Below are positions 1 to 5,637 of a stretch of DNA of 7,803 nucleotides, piece after piece. The number at the start of each line of letters is the position of its first letter. Positions within the stretch are counted from its first letter, which is position 1. Both the position numbers and the translations under genes were made by a program. The notes under the pieces are model-generated. The model saw only the letters and a program-made list of their open reading frames with translations, was not told where the DNA came from and did no database searches. This stretch comes from Lachnospiraceae bacterium (GTDB lineage: Bacteria > Bacillota_A > Clostridia > Lachnospirales > Lachnospiraceae): contig JAFYAD010000181.1 of NCBI GenBank assembly GCA_017540915.1, positions 1 through 7,803 on the forward strand. The letters run 5' to 3'.

Positions 1-429
1 AAGATATCTGATCAGATGCTCAGGTACTGTTTCTGAATTTAACTCTAAAGCTTCTTCAAAATTTTTTGATAGAAGTTTTTCTTTTGGTATTTCTGTAAGC
101 GTTGCATCTGCAACATTTTCCATGCTTTCTGTTGAAGGGAATACAGCGATGCTTCCCATAACCGGATCAATGTCTTCGTCAGAAGTATCACCTCCGGGAA
201 TCACTGTTCCATCAACACCATTCCCAGCATCGGTGTTGTCTGTGTTATCTGTGTTAATTCCGATATTATTCATGTAGGCAATCCCTCCTACGATAACGCA
301 CAGACAAGCTGCAGCTGCAATCCATTTCACGTAAGAAAACTTGCTTCTTTTTGGCTTTATTTTTCCCGCATTATGAATGTATTTCCCGTCTATGCCACCA
401 ACGGCTTCTAAAAGATCATGATCGTTCAT
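1..429 (-). CDS. Membrane-anchored anti-sigma-factor-like protein, partial (C-terminus outside window)
   Basis: The visible 143 residues begin MNDHDLLEAVGGIDGKYI, a start typical of clostridial proteins encoded directly after ECF sigma factors. A basic stretch (about residues 23-30, KIKPKRSK) precedes one hydrophobic segment (about 34-53, with IAAAACLCVIVGGIAY), so the short N-terminus should be cytosolic and the rest extracytoplasmic. After the membrane segment comes a low-complexity linker with three N-T-D repeats (59-67), followed by the start of an outer domain that is not recognised. The ATG overlaps the sigma-factor TGA (ATGA, 426-429), and a GGAGG lies about 10 nt upstream inside the sigma gene, so the two are probably translationally coupled. 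The role as a membrane anti-sigma factor is inferred from position and topology. No conserved zinc-binding HxxxCxxC motif is visible, so it is not a classic ZAS-type anti-sigma factor. The frame is open to the window edge. Confidence 0.75.
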   Translation of the reverse strand, partial: MNDHDLLEAVGGIDGKYIHNAGKIKPKRSKFSYVKWIAAAACLCVIVGGIAYMNNIGINTDNTDNTDAGNGVDGTVIPGGDTSDEDIDPVMGSIAVFPSTESMENVADATLTEIPKEKLLSKNFEEALELNSETVPEHLIRYL

Positions 430-986
430 ATATCATAACCCTCCTTTTCCAAACGTTTTTTTAAATCCGCTCTCATTCTGAACAGCATTGATTTGACCTT
501 ACCTTGCGTATACCCGAATGTTTTTGCAATTTCCGCAACTGAATCAAAATACCAATATCGTCTTACAAAAACATTCTGCTGCTCTTCCGTATAGATTTCC
601 AAAAAAGCATCAATAAGACTGCTTAGATACTCTGCCTCAATTTCTGCTTCAATGTCATTGTCTGCCGGGATGCATTCCTGCATTTCCTGTGTAAGCTCAC
701 AATAAACAGCATATCTCTTTTGCCGTCTGCTCATCTTACAGATATTCAATGCAATATGCCTTACAATCCTTCCGACAAACGCAAAAAGATAATTTCTCGG
801 CTCATTTGGCGGTATCAAATTCCATGTCTCATGATAGGCATCATTTTCACATTCTTCAGCCGTTTCCCTGTCATTCAAAATGTTATATGCTATATTTCTG
901 AGTCTCGAACCATATTTCTGCGCCGTCTGAGCAATAGCTTCTTCGCTTCTTGATAAGTAGAGCTCTACGATTTTTTCATCTTCCAC
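426..986 (-). CDS. ECF-type RNA polymerase sigma-70 family sigma factor
   Basis: The product is 186 aa, the usual size for an ECF sigma factor. Region 2 lies at about residues 15-85, including NDRETAEECENDAYHETWN (38-56), which matches the core-binding/-10 recognition helix pattern. Region 4 lies at about 121-181, with a helix-turn-helix around VAEIAKTFGYTQGKVKSMLF. The chosen start is the GTG at 986-984, giving M-EDEKIVELY, because AAAGGAGG (997-1004) sits 10 nt upstream and this N-terminus fits the family. Longer alternatives are an ATG at 1013 and a TTG at 1037, but the TTG would fall inside the likely -10 element. The gene is coupled to the anti-sigma-like gene by a 4-bp overlap. It probably directs transcription of its own operon. 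The signal it responds to cannot be read from the sequence. Confidence 0.88.
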   Translation of the reverse strand: MEDEKIVELYLSRSEEAIAQTAQKYGSRLRNIAYNILNDRETAEECENDAYHETWNLIPPNEPRNYLFAFVGRIVRHIALNICKMSRRQKRYAVYCELTQEMQECIPADNDIEAEIEAEYLSSLIDAFLEIYTEEQQNVFVRRYWYFDSVAEIAKTFGYTQGKVKSMLFRMRADLKKRLEKEGYDI

Positions 987-1026
987 AATCTTGCTTCCTC
1001 CTTTCCGACTCATTAAGGCCTTCACC

Positions 1027-1059
1027 CTATATAGCAACTTTTTTATACCGCTGGTTTCA
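1027..1059 (-). promoter_or_regulatory. Candidate ECF-type, probably autoregulated promoter of the sigma/anti-sigma operon
   Basis: On the minus strand TGAAACC (1053-1059) is followed after 16 nt by TGCTATATAG (1027-1036). A GAAAC-type -35 is the hallmark of ECF promoters. The expected transcription start near 1025 leaves about a 40-nt leader before the GTG at 986. Autoregulation is inferred. Confidence 0.5.
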
Positions 1060-1221
1060 TCTTTTTTGAAAATCTTCTCAACAGGGGCAAAATCAAAAGT
1101 TGAAATAAGAAGCAGTCGAGAAGGAAGGAAGAGAAAAGATCAAATTAGTGAGGAACATACTGTTATGACCCGCAATCGAGTAGATGAAGCAAAGAGTATT
1201 ATGAAAATTGATTAAGTAGAC
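1060..1221. other. Intergenic stretch upstream of the sigma factor promoter, no gene supported
   Basis: A purine-rich plus-strand segment. An open frame ends in a 16-codon tail (ATG at 1163, MTRNRVDEAKSIMKID) with a weak GAGGAA upstream. There is no homology I recognise and no promoter. It could be the degraded end of a lost gene. Confidence 0.3.
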
Positions 1222-1251
1222 ACAGCGCAGGGTTGTCACACCCTGCGCTGT
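1222..1251 (-). terminator. Strong hairpin overlapping the end of the ATPase gene
   Basis: ACAGCGCAGGG (1222-1232) pairs perfectly with CCCTGCGCTGT (1241-1251), plus one more T-A pair, around a short loop. The stem contains the last codons and the TGA (1236-1238) of the ATPase gene. Neither side has a good T run (minus strand continues GTCTACTTAATC), so intrinsic termination may be inefficient; it could also act as a 3'-end stabilising stem. Confidence 0.5.
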
Positions 1252-2390
1252 CTTGCTATTGTTACGGCATCTGAGACATAGTTGTCTTTTTTTACATAAT
1301 CAGCCAGATAAGGGACGCAGAACATTACTTTTCCTCGTTCCGGAGAGGCAATGATGCCATGATTTATAAGATAGGATCTGGTGCGGCTTGTTTTATTCTG
1401 AGCTACGCCAAGCCTGCGGGAAATATCGGAAGTTTCCGCCAAACGATCCGCATTTAAGACCTCGGACATATTCAGTAAATATGTTTTTTCGGCGGCTGGT
1501 AATTCATCAAGTAAAGGTTTTAATGCCCGCTGCTCATAGGCAAATATAGCATTTGTAATGGCGATCTGAGCCTCATCGTCTGTAACATTGTGTTTTTTCC
1601 CTGAAACATGGTCATTTATATGCAGGATAAGATGGTAGCCGAGTAATTGCATTATATATGGATGTCCATAACAAGCTTGATTCAGTTTGTCTACTATGTT
1701 CTGGCTGACATTTAATCCTTTGATCTCTGAAAAAATAGAGTTTAACGCTTTATTAGCTTCTTCCCATGTGAACAGACCAAGTTCCTCATGCGTTGCACGT
1801 CGTAAATATGTGCATCCCTCGTGTTTGATAACATCTGAATAAGCGTATGGAAGACCGGCTACCGCCAGCATGATGTCCTGACCTTTTCTGGATGCCATTT
1901 GAAATGCATTGCAGAGAGAGGAGACATCTTCGATCGGAACCTTCTGAATCTCGTCAACAGTAACCAGAATACCATTTTTGTATTTTGAGCAGGCCTCCAG
2001 CAGCAGATCCTGAAGGTTGTGTTTTCCTACATGTTCTGTTTTGGAAACGGCACCGGCACTTAAGCCACCTCCGATACCCGGTATGTTCACATTTGCCTGT
2101 GGATTCACGGTTCTGGTCACTTCATCGTAGCCGGTCAAGGCGTATATAATCTGTGAAATAGTATTCTCCGGTCCGAGATCAATAACCATCCTCTTCTGAG
2201 CCTTTGCTCTAATGGAAAGCTGTTCCAACAGCGCGGTTTTTCTGCTGCCGCGTGTTCCTGTGATAAATATTGCGCGGTCATCGCTGCCTGTATCGATCAT
2301 AGCATGATCAAAAAGGGTTAACACCTTCTCGCGACCGAAAAAGACATCTGGTTTGCCCCCGAATATAGGTGAAAATGGATTGGAAAACAT
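1236..2390 (-). CDS. P-loop ATP-binding protein with C-terminal winged-helix-like region, function unknown
   Basis: The product is 384 aa. It opens with NPFSPIFGGKPDVFFGRE, the N-terminal signature of a family of AAA/STAND-like bacterial ATPases. Walker A is at residues 45-52 (GTRGSRKT) and Walker B at about 140-147 (GILVTVDE). A sensor-like strand, DIMLAVAGLP, follows near 172-181. The last 70 or so residues (from LPAAEKTYLLNM) resemble a winged helix-turn-helix, with SYLINHGII and ERGKVMFCVPYLADYV. The glycine normally before the Walker A lysine is Arg50 (codon AGA at 2243-2241), which may weaken or alter nucleotide binding. GGAGG at 2397-2401 sits 6 nt before the ATG. There is no signal peptide or membrane segment. 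The gene has its own promoter embedded in a phased repeat array, is apparently monocistronic, and is not linked to a recognisable partner. The closest known roles of such ATPases are varied (signalling, defence, regulation); none can be assigned here. Confidence 0.85.
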   Translation of the reverse strand: MFSNPFSPIFGGKPDVFFGREKVLTLFDHAMIDTGSDDRAIFITGTRGSRKTALLEQLSIRAKAQKRMVIDLGPENTISQIIYALTGYDEVTRTVNPQANVNIPGIGGGLSAGAVSKTEHVGKHNLQDLLLEACSKYKNGILVTVDEIQKVPIEDVSSLCNAFQMASRKGQDIMLAVAGLPYAYSDVIKHEGCTYLRRATHEELGLFTWEEANKALNSIFSEIKGLNVSQNIVDKLNQACYGHPYIMQLLGYHLILHINDHVSGKKHNVTDDEAQIAITNAIFAYEQRALKPLLDELPAAEKTYLLNMSEVLNADRLAETSDISRRLGVAQNKTSRTRSYLINHGIIASPERGKVMFCVPYLADYVKKDNYVSDAVTIARQRRV

Positions 2391-2431
2391 AAGCTACCTC
2401 CATACTGCTTGACAATCTACTATTTCTGCAT

Positions 2432-2460
2432 ATTATATACAAATCTGTCTTATCTGTCAA
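2432..2460 (-). promoter_or_regulatory. Near-consensus sigma-70/sigma-A promoter of the ATPase gene
   Basis: On the minus strand TTGACA (2455-2460) and TATAAT (2432-2437) are separated by exactly 17 bp; both hexamers are perfect matches. The predicted start is near 2425, giving a leader of about 35 nt to the ATG at 2390. The -35 and the spacer are overlapped by units of the repeat array at 2441-2514, so the promoter is likely strong unless a protein occupies the array. Confidence 0.8.
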
Positions 2461-2514
2461 ATCTGTATCGATCGGAGAAGTCTGTAAATTCTGTATTGTA
2501 AATTGAAATCTGAT
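2441..2514. repeat. Phased direct-repeat array A (9-10 bp units, core TCTGT/ACAGA) over the ATPase promoter
   Basis: Read on the plus strand, recognisable 9-bp units of the form AAATCTGTA start at 2441, 2450, 2459, 2478, 2487 and 2506. The core TCTG lies at 2444, 2453, 2462, 2481, 2490 and 2509. The two gaps are each filled by one degenerate 10-nt unit (2468-2477 and 2496-2505), so the core spacing is 9, 9, 19, 9, 19. Units 1 and 2 lie in the promoter spacer and on the -35; the rest extend upstream to about -90. This looks like a cooperative operator for a protein bound on one helical face, but no regulator is identified. Confidence 0.65.
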
Positions 2515-2605
2515 ATATATACTTATGCATTTTGTCTTCATAACACTGTCTGTCGTGATAGCAGAGTGGTGGTGGATAGTAAAAACCCAGGAGAAAAAAC
2601 GCGAT

Positions 2606-2634
2606 TTGACATTTCACATCCGAGCTGTTATTTT
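2606..2634 (+). promoter_or_regulatory. Candidate promoter of the YccF-family gene
   Basis: A perfect TTGACA (2606-2611) is followed after 17 bp by TATTTT (2629-2634). The leader to the ATG at 2674 would be about 33 nt. The stretch TTTGACATTT, and AGCTG placed 17 bp after the start of the -35, recur in front of the zinc-ribbon gene. Confidence 0.55.
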
Positions 2635-2673
2635 ATTCATGTAAGCTTGTTTTTTTGCGGAGGATGATTTGAG

Positions 2674-3048
2674 ATGAGATTAATAGGAAACATTTTATGG
2701 ATCATTTGCGGAGGACTGGTGAGCTGGTTTGCATGGATCTGTGCAGGATTACTCTGGTGCATCACCATAATAGGAATACCGGTCGGTGTGCAGTGTTTCA
2801 AGCTGGCATCAATATCACTGAGCCCATTTGGTAAAGAGATCGAATATGACAGCAAGACCACATCTTTCCTGCTGAATATTCTGTGGCTGTTGATATCAGG
2901 CTGGGAGATGGCGCTCACAAACCTTGTGATCGGCTGTATTCTGTGTATCACCATAATCGGGATTCCATTTGGAAAGCAGTTTTTCAAGATCGCAGGTCTG
3001 TCATTGAGACCCTTCGGCGCCAGAGTGGAAACGGAACATTACATATAG
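2674..3048 (+). CDS. YccF-family (DUF307) small inner-membrane protein
   Basis: This 124-aa protein is built of two repeats of the same module, offset by 62 residues. CITIIGIP occurs at 29-36 and again at 91-98, and PFG closes each half (51-53 and 113-115). This duplicated layout is the signature of the YccF family, whose members are integral membrane proteins of unknown biochemical role. Two or more hydrophobic segments per half are visible, and there is no cleavable signal peptide. The start is an ATG preceded by GGAGG (2659-2663) with a 10-nt spacing; the length agrees with the family. It lies alone on the plus strand between two minus-strand ATPase loci (one intact, one a relic). Proximity suggests, but does not show, any functional link. 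A bidirectional-looking hairpin follows 14 nt after the stop. Confidence 0.85.
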   Translation: MRLIGNILWIICGGLVSWFAWICAGLLWCITIIGIPVGVQCFKLASISLSPFGKEIEYDSKTTSFLLNILWLLISGWEMALTNLVIGCILCITIIGIPFGKQFFKIAGLSLRPFGARVETEHYI

Positions 3049-3062
3049 GATGCAATAATAAA

Positions 3063-3095
3063 AACAGCCCCGGACTAATACGTTCCGGGGCTGTT
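3063..3095. terminator. Rho-independent terminator hairpin, best formed for minus-strand transcription
   Basis: AACAGCCCCGGA (3063-3074) pairs with TCCGGGGCTGTT (3084-3095) as a 12-bp stem with a 9-nt loop. On the minus strand the stem runs into TTTTTATTATT (complement of about 3050-3064), a classic T tract, right after the ATPase relic. On the plus strand, after yccF, the tail TTCACGTCTT is poorer. It probably serves both sides. Confidence 0.75.
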
Positions 3096-3106
3096 CACGT
3101 CTTATC

Positions 3107-3263
3107 TCAGATTCCTTCTAACAGTACCTGATTATCGACAAATTCTTTGAATCTTGGCAGGCGGATAGATATAATGCCTCTTGTAGCAACATCAATGATG
3201 CCTTTTAATATATTGAGTCGGGATTTTACCAAAACTGATGGTATAAGGGTTTCTTTTAGTCAT
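3107..3263 (-). pseudogene. Relic of a second ATPase gene: N- and C-termini fused by a large internal deletion and frameshift
   Basis: On the minus strand an ATG (3263-3261) preceded by CCGGAGG at a 5-nt spacing opens MTKRNPYTISFGKIPTQYIKR, which looks like the first residues of bacterial P-loop ATPases of the NPF/Y-x-x-x-FG-x-x-P type. The frame stops after 23 codons at 3192. In another frame the DNA from about 3202 to 3107 encodes GIIDVATRGIISIRLPRFKEFV and a tail ending in a TGA. This matches the layout of the C-terminal winged-helix end of the same proteins; compare HGIIASPERGKVMFCVPYLADYV in the intact ATPase in this window. The junction should lie near 3195-3207, with about 300 or more codons missing. 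The terminator at 3063-3095 and the repeat array at 3290-3397 are the apparent remains of its 3' and 5' flanks. The resemblance was judged by eye, so the family call is inference. A genuine micropeptide of 23 aa is the alternative. Confidence 0.6.
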
Positions 3264-3289
3264 ATCTGCCTCCGGTGAGTAACGGTCAT

Positions 3290-3397
3290 CTATATAATTT
3301 TGGTTTAGCTATATAATGCTATATAATGCTATATAATTCTGCAATGGTTATATAATACTATATAATTCTATATAATTCTATATAATTCAATATAATT
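3290..3397. repeat. Phased tandem array B (10-bp units, CTATATAATT) upstream of the ATPase relic
   Basis: Nine recognisable units of 10 bp (consensus CTATATAATT or ...ATG) begin at 3290, 3309, 3319, 3329, 3348, 3358, 3368, 3378 and 3388. Two degenerate 9-nt units (3300-3308 and 3339-3347) fill the gaps, so core spacing is 19, 10, 10, 19, 10, 10, 10, 10. The near edge is about 17 nt from the relic's ribosome binding site, so on the minus strand the relic's promoter would lie in or beside it. A further TATAAT at 3404 is out of phase. The units contain -10-like TATAAT on the plus strand, and the AT-only word should melt or bend easily. Its placement mirrors array A in front of the intact ATPase. 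Confidence 0.8.
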
Positions 3398-3424
3398 TGA
3401 TATTATAATTTCGATTCACAGGGT

Positions 3425-3453
3425 TTGACATTTTAGCGCTTAGCTGATAACTT
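3425..3453 (+). promoter_or_regulatory. Weak candidate promoter of the zinc-ribbon gene
   Basis: A perfect TTGACA (3425-3430) has only a poor -10 at a 17-bp spacing (TAACTT, 3448-3453). It is listed because TTTGACATTT and the AGCTG 17 bp downstream are identical in position to the yccF promoter. The leader to the ATG at 3537 would be about 75 nt. Confidence 0.35.
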
Positions 3454-3536
3454 ATATTTATGATTCAAGGCTTATTGACCCTCAAATCATACTTATTAAT
3501 GACTTTGAAATCTGTGTTTTTTCGGAGGACATGCCT

Positions 3537-3965
3537 ATGCCGGGAAATCTGCGACAGGAAATGGAAAAGAGGAGACCGGAGCATTGCGAAAAATGCGGTG
3601 CCGAGTACAAATCTCTGGGATTTGGTAAATTTCTGTGCCCTAAGTGCGGCAATATAGGGTATGATGACTACGGTAAAGTTCGCGATTATCTTGAGAAAAA
3701 TCAGAGTGCCATCACGGATATGATATCGTCTGCGACGGGAGTTTCGCCGGATTTCATAAACCTGTTGTTGTCCGATAGCCTGATACGCACGGCGGATGAG
3801 TATGACTCGGATCTTTCATGTCAGCGGTGTGGACGCCCGATCCTTAAAGGAAGGTTCTGCCAGGAGTGTGTGGAGGAACTGGCAGGCGCCATAATGGAGC
3901 AGTACCCGAAACGTATAAAGACCACAGAGCCAATCCCGCAGGGATACTGGATCAGGCGGAAATAA
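3537..3965 (+). CDS. Zinc-ribbon / helix-turn-helix-like / zinc-ribbon protein, unknown function
   Basis: This 142-aa protein has two cysteine-pair zinc ribbons: CEKC (17-20) with CPKC (34-37), and CQRC (95-98) with FCQEC (107-111). Between them residues 46-83 (GKVRDYLEKNQSAITDMISSATGVSPDFINLLLSDSLI) read like a small helix-turn-helix. The order of this helical part and a C-rich ribbon recalls the YvyF-type flagellar-operon proteins, although no flagellar gene is nearby; that link is a weak analogy. The ATG at 3537 is chosen over the ATG at 3531 because GGAGG (3524-3528) is 8 nt from the former but only 2 nt from the latter. Predicted cytosolic, possibly nucleic-acid-binding. It ends 46 nt before putP, with no terminator between them, so the two may be cotranscribed and it could be a regulator or accessory of that transporter. 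No signal peptide. Confidence 0.75.
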   Translation: MPGNLRQEMEKRRPEHCEKCGAEYKSLGFGKFLCPKCGNIGYDDYGKVRDYLEKNQSAITDMISSATGVSPDFINLLLSDSLIRTADEYDSDLSCQRCGRPILKGRFCQECVEELAGAIMEQYPKRIKTTEPIPQGYWIRRK

Positions 3966-4011
3966 CAGGTGGTTTAGTTATAGAAAAAAGAAAAGAATCA
4001 GGAGGAAAAAA

Positions 4012-5559
4012 ATGAGTTCAACAATGGGCTGGATTCTGGCTACACTGGTGTTTTATCTGGCGATGATGGTCATCATCGGTGCGGTCTACAGCAAGAAAAA
4101 TGTCAATGCCGAGGATTATTTCCTGGGCGGAAGATCCCTTGGTGCCTTCGTGGCTGCTTTGTCTGCACAGGCTTCGGATATGAGCGGCTGGCTTTTGATG
4201 GGTCTTCCCGGTGCGATCTTTCTGTCGGGTCTGTCGGGAGACGGCTGGGTTTGTATCGGGTTGCTGATCGGTACGATCTTAAACTGGATCATCGTCGCGT
4301 CGCCTCTCCGCCGATATACCATACTGGCGGGCAACAGCGTTACATTACCCATGTTTTTTGAGAATCGTTACGGCGACAAAAAGAAGATACTGATGACTGT
4401 TTCTTCCGTTATCATCGCCCTTTTCTTTACGGTATATACAGCATCGGCGCTTGCATCAGGCGGCAAGCTTTTCAATTCAATCTTTGGTCTGGATTACAGG
4501 ATCGCGCTGACTATCGGCGCTGTGGTAATCCTGACTTACACATTCCTCGGCGGTTTCAAGGCTGTGTGTACTACAGATCTGATACAGGGAACACTGATGC
4601 TGGTCGGCCTGCTGGTGGTACCCATCACTGTATACGCCATCATGAGCAAGGATGGGCTTAGCGTTACACAGGCACTGCAGGCAAACGGGGTAGCAGATAC
4701 AGGAAACTTTACGAGTTTCTTCCATAATAATACAGCTGTCAGTATTATATCGGGACTGGCCTGGGGACTTGGGTATTTTGGTATGCCGCATATTCTGGTG
4801 CGTTTCATGGCGGTAAAAAATGATAAAGAAATGAACAAGTCCAAAGTGATCGCCATCAGCTGGGTCACACTGTCGCTTGGCGCCGCCGGCGTTATAGGTG
4901 TTCTCGGCCGTGCATATATGAATTACAATCTTTTCAAGGAGTCCGGAGCAGAGGATGCGCTGTACAGCTCTGAGCATGTTTTTATAGAGATGATCAAAAA
5001 AGTCTTCACTGAGCAGATCAACGCACCCATCATCGCCGGTGTTTTCCTGAGCGGTATTCTGGCAGCCATAATGTCCACAGCGGATTCACAGCTGCTGGTC
5101 AGCGCTTCTGCCATTGCTGAAGACATTTACAAGGGCGTTATCAAAAAAGATGCAGACGATAAAAAGGTTATGGTTCTCAGTCGTGTTGCCATCATCGCCA
5201 TTGCGGTCATTGCGTATGTTATCGCTTTAGATCCGGACTCATCCGTTATGGGGCTGGTTTCCGATGCATGGGCAGGTCTGGGCTCAGCCTTCGGTCCGCT
5301 GGTGCTGATGAGCCTGTTCTGGAGACGTACCAATCTGCCCGGTGCCATTGCCGGTCTCGTGAGCGGTGCGCTCACCGTTATCGTATGGGATTATCTTCCT
5401 ATCGTGGGAGGAGTGACACCGTACAAAGCAACCGGTCTTTACTCTCTGGCTCTCGGTTTCGTGATAAGCCTGGTGTGCATCATTGTGGTAAGCCTTATAA
5501 CCAAAGCTCCCGGAGAAGAGATCACGGCAACCTTTGATAAAATGAAACAAAAGGCATAA
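4012..5559 (+). CDS. putP: Sodium/proline symporter (SSS family)
   Basis: The 515-aa product has the PutP length and the family hallmark DYFLGGRSLGAFVAALSAQA (35-54), directly followed by SDMSGWLLMGLPGAIFLSGL. Asp56, Ser58 and Gly59 correspond by alignment of this motif to the Na+/proline site residues Asp55, Ser57 and Gly58 of E. coli PutP. A second site motif, AAIMSTADSQLLVSASA, holds Ser355 and Thr356, equivalent to the E. coli Ser340-Thr341 sodium ligands. About 13 hydrophobic segments fit the LeuT-fold topology in the cytoplasmic membrane. It imports L-proline with Na+, for nutrition or osmoprotection. GGAGG (4001-4005) is 6 nt from the ATG. No promoter is evident in the 46 nt upstream, so it probably shares a transcript with the zinc-ribbon gene. 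No putA-like proline catabolism gene is in view. No clear terminator follows before the rpsF promoter. Confidence 0.92.
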   Translation: MSSTMGWILATLVFYLAMMVIIGAVYSKKNVNAEDYFLGGRSLGAFVAALSAQASDMSGWLLMGLPGAIFLSGLSGDGWVCIGLLIGTILNWIIVASPLRRYTILAGNSVTLPMFFENRYGDKKKILMTVSSVIIALFFTVYTASALASGGKLFNSIFGLDYRIALTIGAVVILTYTFLGGFKAVCTTDLIQGTLMLVGLLVVPITVYAIMSKDGLSVTQALQANGVADTGNFTSFFHNNTAVSIISGLAWGLGYFGMPHILVRFMAVKNDKEMNKSKVIAISWVTLSLGAAGVIGVLGRAYMNYNLFKESGAEDALYSSEHVFIEMIKKVFTEQINAPIIAGVFLSGILAAIMSTADSQLLVSASAIAEDIYKGVIKKDADDKKVMVLSRVAIIAIAVIAYVIALDPDSSVMGLVSDAWAGLGSAFGPLVLMSLFWRRTNLPGAIAGLVSGALTVIVWDYLPIVGGVTPYKATGLYSLALGFVISLVCIIVVSLITKAPGEEITATFDKMKQKA

Positions 5560-5583
5560 AACTAAAAAAATACAAATATTTGC

Positions 5584-5612
5584 TTGCATTTAAATAAAAT
5601 CCGTGTTATTAT
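5584..5612 (+). promoter_or_regulatory. Promoter of the rpsF-ssb-rpsR operon
   Basis: TTGCAT (5584-5589) and TATTAT (5607-5612) are separated by 17 bp, with an A/T-rich spacer. The start near 5619 gives a leader of about 64 nt before rpsF that contains the hairpin at 5638-5657. A perfect 10-bp palindrome, CAAATATTTG (5573-5582), lies just before the -35. Confidence 0.7.
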
Positions 5613-5637
5613 GTTGGCTCGTGATATGAAAATCCTT

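Noticed and set aside
229..258. Two TCTGT words 9 bp apart inside the anti-sigma-like gene, like array A
   Set aside because: They are explained by the coding repeat N-T-D-N-T-D in the linker; only two copies are present and no promoter is near.
1163..1213. Possible 16-codon plus-strand ORF (MTRNRVDEAKSIMKID)
   Set aside because: Weak ribosome binding site, no promoter and no recognisable family; could be chance.
2637..2987. 116-codon minus-strand open frame opposite yccF
   Set aside because: It is a shadow of the duplicated yccF sequence; no ribosome binding site, and the peptide looks unlike a real protein.
3290..3397. CRISPR array
   Set aside because: Units are 10 bp and contiguous, with no 25-40 bp repeats or unique spacers and no cas gene.
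3290..3397. Plasmid-type replication origin with iterons
   Set aside because: Iterons are usually 17-22 bp with a Rep gene beside them; no Rep protein is present and the surroundings look chromosomal.
4477..4977. Long minus-strand open frames inside putP (up to 166 codons)
   Set aside because: They lie opposite a clear, fully conserved transporter gene and have no independent support.
5573..5582. Palindrome CAAATATTTG as a putP terminator or operator
   Set aside because: Five A/T-rich base pairs with no loop cannot form a terminator; too short to support an operator call alone.
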